Positions 19,501 to 24,304 are shown, numbered from the stretch's first letter. The stretch is DNA of 64,000 bases from Flavobacterium paronense (GCF_030409795.1 NZ_JAUFQN010000019.1:2046001-2110000); one strand, 5' to 3'. A program made the numbers and translations. The notes: generated by a model not told the origin, from the letters alone.

Positions 19501-21248
19501 TACCTGCTGTACAAACATTAGGTGTTATGGTTACTAATGCCCAAGGTTGCAGAAGTTATACTTCATTAGATATTCGAGTATTACCAATTCCAACGCCAAG
19601 AACTAACGGAATCAGACCTTTGCCAGCACAATGTGATGTAAACAATACTGGAGATTTGTTAGAAACTTTTAATTTGACCTTAAATGCTTCTATCATAATA
19701 AATGGCGACCCAACTCTAGTGCTACATTATTATCCTACACAAGCTGATGCTTTGGCTGCAACCAATGAAATATTAAATCCAACTGCTGCTTTGGTTGGAC
19801 AGAATATATGGATTAGAGTCGAAAACAATAGAGTTGATTATCTTGGACATAATTGTTTTGTTTTGGTGGAACAGCCTTTAACGGTTAATCCATTACCAAC
19901 TATTGTTCAACCAATGTCGTTTCAGGTTTGTGATGACGATACTGATGGAAGTGTGATGACAGATTTAACTACTACCACAACTGCTTTACTCGCAAGCGGA
20001 CAATTGGCATCTGATTACACTATTAGTTATTACACTACTGCTTCTAATGCTCAATTTGGCACCAATGCTATCGCAAATCCAACGCAATTCATTAACCAAA
20101 CAAATCCCCAAAACATCTTTATTAGAGTTGTAAATAATGCTACTGGTTGTGTAAATTACAATAGCGAATTTACCCTAGTTATTAATCCTCAACCGACTAT
20201 AGTCATTCCTTCAAATTTTGGAACCTGTGATACCGATGGAACTAATGATGGCTATTTTGCATTAGATTTAGGTTCTTATACCATTGGAATTATTGGAAGT
20301 CAAACCAATGTTTCTGTTGCTTTTTATGATACCCAATCGGATGCTTTAACAGGAAATAACGCAATTACCAATTTAGCAAATTATCAAGCTTATACACATA
20401 CGCTTTGGGTTCGTGTGGACGATTTAACAACAGGTTGCTATCGATTGGCATCATTTGATTTAACAGTTGAACCATTAGCTGAACCTACTATTTCTTCTCC
20501 AAGAGATACTATTTGCGTTGAATATGGAACTAATGCATTTCTAAGCGGCTTAACTTTAGATAGCGGAATCACAAATCCTAATTATTCTTTTGCCTGGTCA
20601 TTAGAAGGAACTTTAATTCCAACCGCAACTGCTTCAACTTATAATATTACAACTGTTGCTCCCGGAGATTATACTGTTGTAGCTACAAGCACAAGTCCAT
20701 TGGGTTGTGTTTCTAATGTTTCAAATCCGTTTACCGTAATTCAATCAGGACCAGCACAAGTTTCATCTCCTCCGTATACAGTTAGTAACGCATTTAATGA
20801 CAATCAAATTATAACTGTAAATGTGGTTGGATTTGGTATTTATGAATATAGTTTAGATGATGGCCCATTCCAAAGCAGTACTATTTTCGAATATGCATCA
20901 TTGGGAGAACATACTGTTACCATTCGTGATGTAAAAGGAAATACCAGTTGTGGTGAAATTGTAATTTCTGGTGTTCAAACCATTAATTATCCGCATTACT
21001 TTACACCAAATGGTGATGGTTTTCATGATACTTGGAATGTTATCGGGTTGGAAAATCAACACAATGCACGACTCTATATTTTCGATCGTTATGCCAAATT
21101 ATTAAAACAGTTGAGCACTGATGGTCCAGGTTGGGACGGAACTTTCAATGGGCATTTACTTCCTGCAGACGACTATTGGTTTAAAGTGGAATATCTTGAA
21201 CAATCGCAATGGAAAGAATTTAAATCTCACTTCACATTGAAAAGATAG
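1548..21248 (+). CDS. Giant repetitive T9SS type B surface protein (adhesin-like, 6,566 residues)
   Basis: A signal peptide (about residues 1-23, ending TYA-Q) is followed by two pre-peptidase C-terminal-like beta domains (about 25-310). Next come a PKD domain (about 318-400, with WTFGDG), a proprotein-convertase P-like domain (about 430-575) and Ig-like modules to about 870. The core, residues 876-5362, has 45 repeats of about 85-86 residues plus seven FN3-like modules. One more Ig-like module and nine ~95-residue modules starting C-D-x-N-x-D-G follow (about 5430-6310). The end, 6482-6566, is a gliding-motility-associated T9SS type B sorting domain (FTPNGDG ... FDRYAKLL ... WDGTFNG ... DYWF). 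The architecture suggests an exported, surface-attached or released adhesin or matrix protein, as SprB is. The ligand is unknown. No PorP/SprF-like partner gene is adjacent. The reading frame stays open through the whole repeat array, which argues against assembly damage. Confidence 0.9.
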   Translation: MKTWIKYLHILIVCVGFSNFTYAQPSNDVCGVGTAIPITIGVGSCSSILYTNVGATSVGDPATPACWSPNTLSHTVWFSFVATTADIEISTNFGGTLANTQLAVYSGACGSLTQIACQEDVNTAGGLFHADVILHGLTIGNTYYMLVDGNGNTTGTFGICAQEALPIGPALPTQDCVGAQTLCSVGNVTVPNGAGGVGSSQELPSCFGTPGERSSNWYTFTVATSGTLAFTITPTSVIDYDFAVFNTTASCPGTELSCNWSPTTGAAGTTGLGCAGVQCNSTFTVTAGQTYTILVDRFTAASNSGFTLNFAGTTATFASPNPTFTNTTVCIGTATQFTNTTNGNFTYNWTFGDGFTSNLENPSHTYSSAGSYTATLLLTAVPGGCQNAITHTVTVSPLPTVDAGTGGTVCTGNCITLGGSTNAVGSTGPLSFTNGGSYIVPDNTNTGVNSPITVSGVSPAAITASSIASVCLSIDHLWVEDLDIFLVCPDGTRIQLSTDNGADGIDYVNTCFTPTSVNPITAGTAPFTGTYAPEQSFNLLNGCTTNGNWQLFVRDDAALIGGTITGWTITFNNNLPAYSWSPTTAMTNSTTLSPTVCPTLTTTYTLTANNGIGCTANDTVTVNVTPATIVPTFNAISPICYGSALAALPTTSTNGITGTWAPALDNTTTTTYTFTPTPGQCASTTTLIITVKPLPSVTSASPSYSICSGPTLGTASSATINLTPNPAGASISWSGSDGNSGTGSPISYAIPNNTCSDLLINYTIIPTNNGCPGTPLIVPLTVRPKPIATFTVTPNPVCQNQNATVTFTGTSCPGATYNWTWPVGITVVSGSGAGPYTISFASATTYTISLQVVGPASLGSCTSPLVTIPVTVSPLPTATISYAGTPFCSSLAASQAVTLTGTGVYIGGVYSSTAGLSINAATGAITPSTSIPNTYTVTYSIAASGGCAAVTATTTVTITTLPTAIISYATPFCSSIAAAQAVTLTGTGAYTGGVYSSTAGLSINAATGAITPSSSTPNTYTVTYTIAASAGCTAVVATTSVTITPLPTATISYATPFCTSIVAAQSVTLTGTGAYTGGVYSSTAGLSINAATGAITPSTSIPNTYTVTYSISASAGCAAVVATTSVTINPILSPTVNCGISTTTSVQFTWAAVAGATGYSVSYQVNANPLVNVGAIGNVLNYTVNSLTPGDSVTITLTPTGGVSACFTFSTATCTAANCNPPTATISYAATPFCTSLAAAQAVTLSGTGTYTGGLYSSTAGLSINAATGAITPSTSTPNTYTITYTIAASGGCAAVTATTSVTITPLPTATISYVGIPFCSSLAVAQAVTLTGTGAYTGGVYSSTAGLSINAATGAITPSTSTPNTYTVTYTIAASAGCAAVVATTSVTITALPTAIISYATPFCSSIATAQAVTLTGTGAYTGGVYSSTAGLSINAATGAITPSTSTPNTYTVTYTIAASAGCAAVTTTTSVTITPLPTATISYVGTPFCSSLAVLQAVTLTGTGAYTGGVYSSTAGLSINAATGAITPSTSTPNTYTVTYTIAASAGCAAVTATTSVTITPLPTATISYVGTPFCSSQAIAQAVTLTGTGAYTGGVYSSTAGLFINAATGAITPSTSTSNTYTVTYTIAASAGCAAVTATTSVTITALPTATISYVGTPFCSSLAVAQAVTLTGTGAYTGGVYSSTAGLSINSATGAITPSTSTPNTYTVTYTIAASAGCAAVTATTSVTITPLPTATISYVGTPFCSSQAIAQAVTLTGTGAYTGGVYSSTAGLSINAATGAITPSTSTPNTYTVTYTIAASAGCAAVTATTSITITELPTATISYVGAPFCSSLAATQNVTLNGTGAYTSGVYSSTAGLSINAATGEITPSTSTPNTYTVTYTIAASAGCAVVTATTSVTITALPTVTISYAGTPFCSSLATAQAVTLTGTGAYTGGVYSSTAGLSINAATGAITPSTSTPNTYTVTYTIAASAGCATVTATTSVTITELPTATISYVGTPFCSSVATGQTVTLTGTGAYTGGVYSSTAGLSINAATGAITPSTSTPNTYTVTYTIAASAGCTAVVATTSVTITALPTATISYAGTPFCSSVATAQAVTLTGTGAYTGGVYSSTAGLSINAATGAITPSTSTPNTYPVTYTIAASGGCAAVVATTSVTINPILSPTVNCGISTTTSVQFTWAAVAGATGYSVSYQVNANPLVNVGAIGNVLNYTVNSLTPGDSVTITLTPTGGVGACFTFSTATCTAANCNLPTATISYAATPFCTSLAAAQAVTLSGTGTYTGGVYSSTAGLSINAATGAITPSTSTPNTYTVTYTIAASAGCTAVVATTSVTITALPTATISYAGTPFCSSVATAQAVTLTGTGAYTGGVYSSTAGLSINATTGEITPSTSTPNTYTVTYTIAASAGCAAVTATTSVTITPLPTATINYAGTPFCSSTAIAQAVTLSGTDAYTGGVYSSTAGLSINAATGAITPSTSTPNTYTVTYTIAAAGGCAAVVATTSVTITALPTATISYATPFCSSVATAQSVTLTGTATYTGGVYSSTAGLSINPATGVITPSTSTPNTYTVTYTIVASAGCAAVTATTSVTINPIVTPTINCGVSTTTSVQFTWTTVAGAIGYSVSYQVNANPIVNVGAIGNVLNYTVNSLTPGDIVTITLTPMGAATSCFDFGTATCTAANCNPPTASISYATPFCSSVATAQSVTLTGTGAYTGGVYSAPAGLSINSATGDITPSTSSPNTYTVTYTIAASAGCSPVVATTSLTITALPTATIFYAGTPFCSSLTTAQAVTLNGTGAYTGGVYSSTAGLSINTATGAITPSTSTTNTYTVTYTIAASGGCAAVVATTSVTINPILSPTVNCGISTTTSVQFTWTAVAGATGYSVSYQVNANPLVNVGAIGNVLNYTVNSLTPGDSVTITLTPTGGVGACFTFSTATCTAANCNPPTATISYAATPFCTSLAAAQAVTLSGTGTYTGGLYSSTAGLSINAATGAITPSTSTPNTYTITYTIAASGGCAAVTATTSVTITPLPTATISYVGTPFCSSLAVAQAVTLTGTGAYTGGVYSSTAGLSINAATGAITPSTSTPNTYTVTYTIAASAGCAAVVATTSVTITALPTATISYATPFCSSLATGQAVTLTGTGAYTGGIFSSTAGLSINAATGAITPSTSTPNTYTVTYTIAASAGCAAVTTTTSVTITPLPTATISYVGTPFCSSLAVPQAVTLTGTGAYTGGVYSSTAGLSINAATGAITPSTSTPNTYTVTYTIAASAGCAAVVATTSVTITALPTAIISYATPFCSSTATAQAVTLTGTGAYTGGVYSSTAGLSINAATGAITPSTSTPNTYTVTYTIAASAGCAAVTTTTSVTITPLPTATISYVGTPFCSSLAVLQAVTLTGTGAYTGGVYSSTAGLSINAATGAITPSTSTPNTYTVTYTIAASAGCAAVTATTSVTITPLPTATISYVGTPFCSSQAIAQAVTLTGTGAYTGGVYSSTAGLSINAATGAITPSTSTPNTYTVTYTIAASAGCTAVVATTSVTITALPTATISYVGTPFCSSLAVPQAVTLTGTGAYTGGVYSSTVGLSINAATGAITPSTSTPNTYTVTYTIAASAGCAAVTATTSVTITELPTATISYVGTPFCSSVATGQTVTLTGTGAYTGGVYSSTAGLSINAATGAITPSTSTPNTYTVTYTIAASAGCTAVVATTSVTITALPTATISYAGTPFCSSVATAQAVTLTGTGAYTGGVYSSTAGLSINAATGAITPSTSTPNTYPVTYTIAASGGCAAVVATTSVTINPILSPTVNCGISTTTSVQFTWAAVAGATDYSVSYQVNANPLVNVGAIGNVLNYTVNSLTPGDSVTITLTPTGGVGACFTFSTATCTAANCNPPTATISYAATPFCTSLAAAQAVTLSGTGTYTGGVYSSTAGLSINAATGAITPSTSTPNTYTVTYTIAASAGCTAVVATTSVTITALPTATISYAGTPFCSSVATAQAVTLTGTGAYTGGVYSSTAGLSINATTGEITPSTSTPNTYTVTYTIAASAGCAAVTATTSVTITPLPTATINYAGTPFCSSTAIAQAVTLSGTDAYTGGVYSSTAGLSINAATGAITPSTSTPNTYTVTYTIAAAGGCAAVVATTSVTITALPTATISYATPFCSSVATAQSVTLTGTATYTGGVYSSTAGLSINPATGVITPSTSTPNTYTVTYTIVASAGCAAVTATTSVTINPIVTPTINCGVSTTTSVQFTWTTVAGAIGYSVSYQVNANPIVNVGAIGNVLNYTVNSLTPGDIVTITLTPMGAATSCFDFGTATCTAANCNPPTASISYATPFCSSVATAQSVTLTGTGAYTGGVYSAPAGLSINSATGDITPSTSSPNTYTVTYTIAASAGCSPVVATTSLTITALPTATIFYAGTPFCSSLTTAQAVTLNGTGAYTGGVYSSTAGLSINTATGAITPSTSTTNTYTVTYTIAASGGCAAVVATTSVTINPILSPTVNCGISTTTSVQFTWTAVAGATGYSVSYQVNANPLVNVGAIGNVLNYTVNSLTPGDSVTITLTPTGGVGACFTFSTATCTAANCNPPTATISYAATPFCTSLAAAQAVTLSGTGTYTGGLYSSTAGLSINAATGAITPSTSTPNTYTITYTIAASGGCAAVTATTSVTITPLPTATISYVGTPFCSSLAVAQAVTLTGTGAYTGGVYSSTAGLSINAATGAITPSTSTPNTYTVTYTIAASAGCAAVVATTSVTITALPTATISYATPFCSSLATGQAVTLTGTGAYTGGIFSSTAGLSINAATGAITPSTSTPNTYTVTYTIAASAGCAAVTTTTSVTITPLPTATISYVGTPFCSSLAVPQAVTLTGTGAYTGGVYSSTAGLSINAATGAITPSTSTPNTYTVTYTIAASAGCAAVVATTSVTITALPTAIISYATPFCSSTATAQAVTLTGTGAYTGGVYSSTAGLSINAATGAITPSTSTPNTYTVTYTIAASAGCAAVTTTTSVTITPLPTATISYVGTPFCSSLAVPQAVTLTGTGAYTGGVYSSTVGLSINAATGAITPSTSTPNTYTVTYTIAASAGCAAVTATTSVTITELPTATISYVGTPFCSSVATAQAVTLTGTGAYTGGLYSSTAGLSINAATGAITPSTSTPNTYTVTYTIAASTGCAAVTATSSVTITALPTATISYIGTPFCSSLAVAQAVSLTGTGAYTGGVYSSTAGLSINVATGAITPSTSTPNTYTVTYTIAASAGCAAVVATTSVTITALPTATISYVGTPFCSSLALAQAVTLTGTGTYTGGLYSSTAGLSINAATGAITPSTSTPNTYTVTYIIAASGGCTAVTATTSVTIIPIKMTTFNPVGPICSGSPLSPLPTLSNEGVTGTWSPALNNTSTTTYHFTPSAGLCASGSNLTITVYSLPQITAISPLYYCDPNNDGFGVFDMTQVIPTITGGTLYPVSFHETITDAEINGTTIPNPSNYFNIHIDHQTIYIRVESTESSTCYKIITLELIVNPTPEATEPNDYHICDTNNDGFASFNLTTVASQVFGSINQSIHSIGYYTSLADAQLTTNPIINFSNYSNQTINTQTIWIRITNSTTGCYDIVTLQLFVDPLPLATQPNYPPYTLCDTHAPLSYEEFDLGSKITDILIGQTGMNVTFHFSQADALADISPLPLLYTNGVPNVQTLWIRVENAITGCFVLSTMDIRVEPLPSPIPQSQPYTICDGNQDGFGTFDLNTLTADILQGANYTITYHETIDDAQLGNNPLVSPYDNITAFVQYIYASAIDNVNGCRSIIPIELNVNPQPITPFTVPNLIQCDEDNNPQNLSMIFDLTQNDAPVLAIQTSAASNYTVTYYTSQTDAIAGIAPIIPSSHYVGANHEIIWVRVENNNSNCFAVGSFELLINPPLALTTPTPLSICDADAIPNNQYTQFDLTVKNNQITGGLPNMTVTYYPSYPVTASSVAIPNPTTYTNALPAVQTLGVMVTNAQGCRSYTSLDIRVLPIPTPRTNGIRPLPAQCDVNNTGDLLETFNLTLNASIIINGDPTLVLHYYPTQADALAATNEILNPTAALVGQNIWIRVENNRVDYLGHNCFVLVEQPLTVNPLPTIVQPMSFQVCDDDTDGSVMTDLTTTTTALLASGQLASDYTISYYTTASNAQFGTNAIANPTQFINQTNPQNIFIRVVNNATGCVNYNSEFTLVINPQPTIVIPSNFGTCDTDGTNDGYFALDLGSYTIGIIGSQTNVSVAFYDTQSDALTGNNAITNLANYQAYTHTLWVRVDDLTTGCYRLASFDLTVEPLAEPTISSPRDTICVEYGTNAFLSGLTLDSGITNPNYSFAWSLEGTLIPTATASTYNITTVAPGDYTVVATSTSPLGCVSNVSNPFTVIQSGPAQVSSPPYTVSNAFNDNQIITVNVVGFGIYEYSLDDGPFQSSTIFEYASLGEHTVTIRDVKGNTSCGEIVISGVQTINYPHYFTPNGDGFHDTWNVIGLENQHNARLYIFDRYAKLLKQLSTDGPGWDGTFNGHLLPADDYWFKVEYLEQSQWKEFKSHFTLKR
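4932..5210 (+). repeat. FN3-like module 1 of 7 in the giant protein
   Basis: This 93-residue module begins NPILSPTVNC, contains SVQFTW and GYSVSYQV, and ends TCTAANCN. The strand pattern (W-x-x-V-x-G-A-x-x-Y-x-V) is typical of fibronectin type III folds. The other six copies start at 8037, 9336, 10119, 12963, 14262 and 15045, and each is 279 bp. Copies 3 and 6 (9336, 14262) are the divergent version beginning NPIVTPTINC. Confidence 0.8.
7490..11736 (+). repeat. Large direct duplication, copy 1 (4.25 kb)
   Basis: This block matches 12416-16662 at a constant offset of 4,926 bp (1,642 codons, in frame). By eye I found only two substitutions: G/A at 8125 versus 13051 (Gly to Asp) and T/C at 8314 versus 13240 (Leu to Pro). 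Even a rare variant (TYPVTYT) is shared. Outside the block the alignment at this offset breaks at once, at 7489/12415 and 11737/16663. Confidence 0.9.
12416..16662 (+). repeat. Large direct duplication, copy 2 (4.25 kb)
   Basis: This is the partner of the block at 7490-11736, offset by 4,926 bp. It contains FN3-like modules 5-7 and the same 4-2 spacing of short repeats between them. The near identity indicates a recent event, unequal crossing-over between repeats or ongoing homogenisation. Confidence 0.9.
17833..20480 (+). repeat. Nine degenerate ~95-residue C-D-x-N-x-D-G modules
   Basis: Within the giant protein, nine successive modules each open with a Cys-Asp motif: CDPNNDG, CDTNNDG, CDTHAP, CDGNQDG, CDEDNN, CDADAI, CDVNNTG, CDDDTDG and CDTDGTNDG. 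A phrase like FDLT follows, then Y(Y/H)xTxxDA, and each closes with (I/V)W(I/V)RV and a late Cys. Unlike the 86-residue array these are well diverged, so they are an older expansion. The acidic opening resembles Ca2+-binding DxNxDG loops; metal binding is inference. Confidence 0.75.
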
Positions 21249-21269
21249 TAGCGGATTTTTATATATTTG
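21237..21269 (+). promoter_or_regulatory. Promoter of the hydroxylase/lysoplasmalogenase operon
   Basis: TTG at 21237-21239 and TATATTTG at 21262-21269 are separated by 22 bp, a good match to the Bacteroidota promoter TTG-N19-23-TAnnTTTG. The -33 element lies inside the last codons of the giant gene. Transcription would start near 21275, which rules out the in-frame TTG at 21267 as a start codon. Confidence 0.55.
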
Positions 21270-21287
21270 AGAGACAAATTAATTATT

Positions 21288-22562
21288 ATGGAACAATACG
21301 GGAAAATCTTATTGATTGCTATGCCTTTTTTTCTTTTGCTAATTGTAATCGAAAAAATATATGGCTATTTCAAAGGCGTCAATCATGCACCTATGATGGA
21401 CAGTATTTCGAGTATCAGTTCCGGAATGACCAATGCTGTTAAAGATGCATTGGGTTTAAGCATTGCAATTATTTCTTATGAATGGATGGTTACACATTTG
21501 GCACTTATTCATGTTGAAGCTACAATTCTTACGTATGTAATTGCTTTTTTTGTAATTGATTTTTATGGCTATTGGAGTCATCGTTGGGCACATCAAATTA
21601 ACTTCTTTTGGAATAAACACGCCATTCATCATAGCAGCGAAGAGTTCAATTTAGCATGTGCATTACGTCAACCAATTTCTAGTTTTATCAATTTATTTAC
21701 ATTCCTTTTGTTGCCAGCTGCACTTTTTGGTGTTCCATCTACAGTGATTGCTATTTTGTTGCCGATACATTTATTTTTACAATTCTGGTATCATACACGA
21801 TATATTGGCAAATTGGGTTTTCTGGAAAAATTTATGGTTACTCCTTCGCACCATAGAGTTCATCATGCTATTAATCCTGAATATATGGATAAAAACCACG
21901 GACAAATATTTATCTTTTGGGACAAACTTTTCGGTACTTTTCAGGAAGAATTAGATTCGGTTCCTCCTGTTTTTGGAATAACGCGACCTGCGCATACTTG
22001 GAATCCTATTAAAATTAATTTTCAACACTTGTGGCTTTTAATTAAAGATGCTTATCATGCCGAAAACTGGAAAGATAAATTCACAATTTGGTTTAAACCA
22101 ACTGGTTGGCGTCCAAAAAATTTTGATAAAAAATATCCGATTGATAAAATTACAGATGTATATCGTTTTGATAAATATGGTCATCAACATTCACAACTTT
22201 TGATGTATTGGTCGCTAGTTCAATTGTTTACTACTTTGGGATTAATAAGCTATCTTTTTGGAAACATTGCCACCATTGGTCTACCAACAATTTTTGTATA
22301 CGGATTATATATTTTTCTGACTGTTTACAGTTATACTGAATTAATGGACACCCGTAAATTTTCTGTATTTTGGGAAGGATTGCGATTCCTTTTTTCAATG
22401 GGAATACTGTATTACTATGGTGATTGGTTTGGAATGTCATCCCTATTATCTTTTTCAAATGAAATGCTTATCACCTATTTTACTTTATCATTAGTAATGA
22501 GTTGCTATTTCGTTTTTATAGAGTTCAAGAATACTCAAAATTCATTATCTTATGATAACTAG
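21288..22562 (+). CDS. Sterol desaturase / fatty acid hydroxylase family membrane enzyme
   Basis: I start this at the ATG at 21288 (424 residues), because the upstream TTG at 21267 falls inside the -7 promoter element. The enzyme is an integral membrane protein with hydrophobic segments at both ends. It has the family's histidine clusters for a di-iron site: HxxxH near residue 98, HxxHH near 111 and HHxxHH near 188, plus a further His in KNHGQIF. Members hydroxylate or desaturate lipids with O2. Animal alkylglycerol monooxygenase (TMEM195) belongs to the same superfamily and cleaves ether lipids. The gene overlaps the next one by 11 bp, a lysoplasmalogenase-family gene, which favours an ether-lipid substrate over sterol. 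Substrate assignment is inference from context. Confidence 0.8.
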   Translation: MEQYGKILLIAMPFFLLLIVIEKIYGYFKGVNHAPMMDSISSISSGMTNAVKDALGLSIAIISYEWMVTHLALIHVEATILTYVIAFFVIDFYGYWSHRWAHQINFFWNKHAIHHSSEEFNLACALRQPISSFINLFTFLLLPAALFGVPSTVIAILLPIHLFLQFWYHTRYIGKLGFLEKFMVTPSHHRVHHAINPEYMDKNHGQIFIFWDKLFGTFQEELDSVPPVFGITRPAHTWNPIKINFQHLWLLIKDAYHAENWKDKFTIWFKPTGWRPKNFDKKYPIDKITDVYRFDKYGHQHSQLLMYWSLVQLFTTLGLISYLFGNIATIGLPTIFVYGLYIFLTVYSYTELMDTRKFSVFWEGLRFLFSMGILYYYGDWFGMSSLLSFSNEMLITYFTLSLVMSCYFVFIEFKNTQNSLSYDN

Positions 22563-23238
22563 TCAACGATTGCTTCAAGTTTTTCTGATTTTGGGGATAG
22601 TCTATTCTGTGCTTTTACTGACTGGAAATGACTCTTTAACTTGGCATTTAAAACCTTTTCTTCTTCCATTTTTATTTTACGCTGTCGTTAAAAGCACTCC
22701 TTTTGAAACTAAAAGATGGTTGCTTTTTGCTTTGCTCTTTTCCTGGATTGGCGATTGTATTTTGATGTTTGCCGACAAAGGAGAATTGTATTTTATCTTC
22801 GGATTAATAGCATTTCTGATTGCTCACATTTTGTTTATCCGTCTTTTCTTCAGACAAACATCAGAAAACAAACATGCTAAAAACCCGTTGTTTTGGATTG
22901 GGTTTATTGGGATAATAATCTATTTGAAAAGTATGCTTTCGCTACTATTTCCTAGTTTGGGCGATTTAAAAGTACCTGTAAGTTTTTATGCTATGACTAT
23001 TTCAATCATGTTGGTTATAGCTTTAAAAGGAGCTTTTAATTGGGAAACCAATTCAAAATACATAATACTTATTGGTGCTTTTTTCTTTGTGACTTCGGAT
23101 AGTATTTTGGCTATTGATAAATTTCATGCGCCAATTCCGCTAGCGACTTTTTGGATAATGCTGACGTATCTGATTGCACAGTTTTGTATTACTTATGGAA
23201 TTTTGAAATTGAATCAAAAAAAACAACCTTTCGATTAA
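22552..23238 (+). CDS. Lysoplasmalogenase family protein (YhhN/TMEM86)
   Basis: This 228-residue polytopic membrane protein has about seven to eight hydrophobic segments. It contains the family's conserved motifs: an early KP followed by hydrophobic stretches, FSWIGDCILMF near residue 65, and a late SDSILAIDKF near residue 187. The family (TMEM86B in animals) hydrolyses the vinyl-ether bond of lysoplasmalogens. The start codon lies inside the end of the hydroxylase gene, so translation is probably coupled. It converges with the YeeE pair on the other strand, with only 15 bp between stop codons and no clear terminator. Confidence 0.8.
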   Translation: MITSQRLLQVFLILGIVYSVLLLTGNDSLTWHLKPFLLPFLFYAVVKSTPFETKRWLLFALLFSWIGDCILMFADKGELYFIFGLIAFLIAHILFIRLFFRQTSENKHAKNPLFWIGFIGIIIYLKSMLSLLFPSLGDLKVPVSFYAMTISIMLVIALKGAFNWETNSKYIILIGAFFFVTSDSILAIDKFHAPIPLATFWIMLTYLIAQFCITYGILKLNQKKQPFD

Positions 23239-23253
23239 AATGCTATTTGAATA

Positions 23254-23667
23254 TTAATGAGGCAATTTATCCTTAAAAACACCATACAAAAACGTACCTA
23301 AAACAGCTCCGACTAATATCAATCCGACACTCATAAAACCAGCGCCAAATAAAATAAATATTGGTCCCGGACAAGCGCCAACCATTGCCCAGCCTAATCC
23401 AAAGATAATTCCGCCAAGCCAATAACGCACATTTCCTTTTTCTTTATCCTGCACAATCAAAAGATTACCATCGATGTCTTTTAATTTATTCCTTTTTATG
23501 ATTTGGATGCCAATAACTCCGGTAACTATAGCAGTCATGATAATGCCATACATATGGAAAGATTGAAATTGAAACATTTCATAAATTCGATACCAGGAAA
23601 CAGCCTCAGCTTTTGTTAAAACGATACCAAAGAAAAATCCAACAAGTAAATATTTTATATGATTCAT
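23254..23667 (-). CDS. YeeE/YedE family half-transporter (DUF6691-type), GACPGP half
   Basis: This is a 137-residue membrane protein with about four hydrophobic segments. It carries the motif GACPGPIF (about residue 97), the cysteine-containing signature of one half of YeeE/YedE thiosulfate or sulfur-compound transporters. It begins 3 bp after the stop codon of the partner half, so the two are an operon and probably form one transporter. In E. coli YeeE and in Spirochaeta TsuA both halves are in one chain, with conserved cysteines passing thiosulfate through the membrane. No sulfurtransferase or rhodanese gene is adjacent. Confidence 0.8.
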   Translation of the reverse strand: MNHIKYLLVGFFFGIVLTKAEAVSWYRIYEMFQFQSFHMYGIIMTAIVTGVIGIQIIKRNKLKDIDGNLLIVQDKEKGNVRYWLGGIIFGLGWAMVGACPGPIFILFGAGFMSVGLILVGAVLGTFLYGVFKDKLPH

Positions 23668-23670
23668 AGC

Positions 23671-24228
23671 TTAAAAAAGTAAGGGTAAAATATAATGTGA
23701 CATTATTAATCCACCAATAAAAAATCCAATAACCGCTTTCAATGAAGGCAATTGCAAATTACTCATTCCGGCAATGGCGTGACCTGAAGTACAACCTCCG
23801 GCATATCGGGAACCAAAACCTATTAATAATCCGCCAATAAGTAAGATGCTTATCATTTTTGGTGAACGAAATATTTGGCTTCCAAATAATGCATCAGGTA
23901 ATAATTTCCCATTTGGGGCATCAATTCCAATAGCAGATAATTGTTCAATAGTTTTTGGATTTATATCGACATTCGAAGCATCGCTTAAAAAATGAACTGC
24001 CACATAACCGCCAATCATTGCACCTATAACTATGGCTAAATTCCAGCGTTGCGATTTCCAATCCCAATCAAAAAAGGAAATTTTTTTTCCAATGCCGGTC
24101 ATAGCACATAACGAGCGTAAGTTGGACGACATGCCAAATACTTTTCCGAAATAATTGAGCGTGAGCATAACCGTTGCGATAAGAAAACCTGTAACCGACC
24201 AATGCCAAGTGTGAGTTAAAAATTCCAT
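23671..24228 (-). CDS. YeeE/YedE family half-transporter, GGCTSGH half
   Basis: This 185-residue membrane protein is the first gene of the two-gene unit. The signature GGCTSGHAIAGMS (about residue 143) holds the conserved cysteine. The hydrophobic segments flank a ~35-residue soluble insert (about 87-120). It would transport thiosulfate or another sulfur compound together with the downstream half. A TATTTTTG element reading leftward at 24251-24244 is a likely promoter. The split into two genes is common in this family, so it is not evidence of gene decay. Confidence 0.8.
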   Translation of the reverse strand: MEFLTHTWHWSVTGFLIATVMLTLNYFGKVFGMSSNLRSLCAMTGIGKKISFFDWDWKSQRWNLAIVIGAMIGGYVAVHFLSDASNVDINPKTIEQLSAIGIDAPNGKLLPDALFGSQIFRSPKMISILLIGGLLIGFGSRYAGGCTSGHAIAGMSNLQLPSLKAVIGFFIGGLIMSHYILPLLF

Positions 24229-24243
24229 ACAATATCTTTTTTA

Positions 24244-24304
24244 CAAAAATAGAAATTCATTTGAACTGCATCGATAAACTATTGCTATAAATTCCTTATT
24301 TTTG
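24244..24304. promoter_or_regulatory. Divergent promoter region between yeeE-like pair and lipoprotein gene
   Basis: Leftward: 24251-24244 reads TATTTTTG on the minus strand, 16 bp before the start of the YeeE half. Rightward: 24297-24304 reads TATTTTTG, 57 bp before the preferred lipoprotein start. Both match TAnnTTTG exactly. Neither has an obvious TTG -33 element at the right spacing, so strength is uncertain. Confidence 0.4.
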
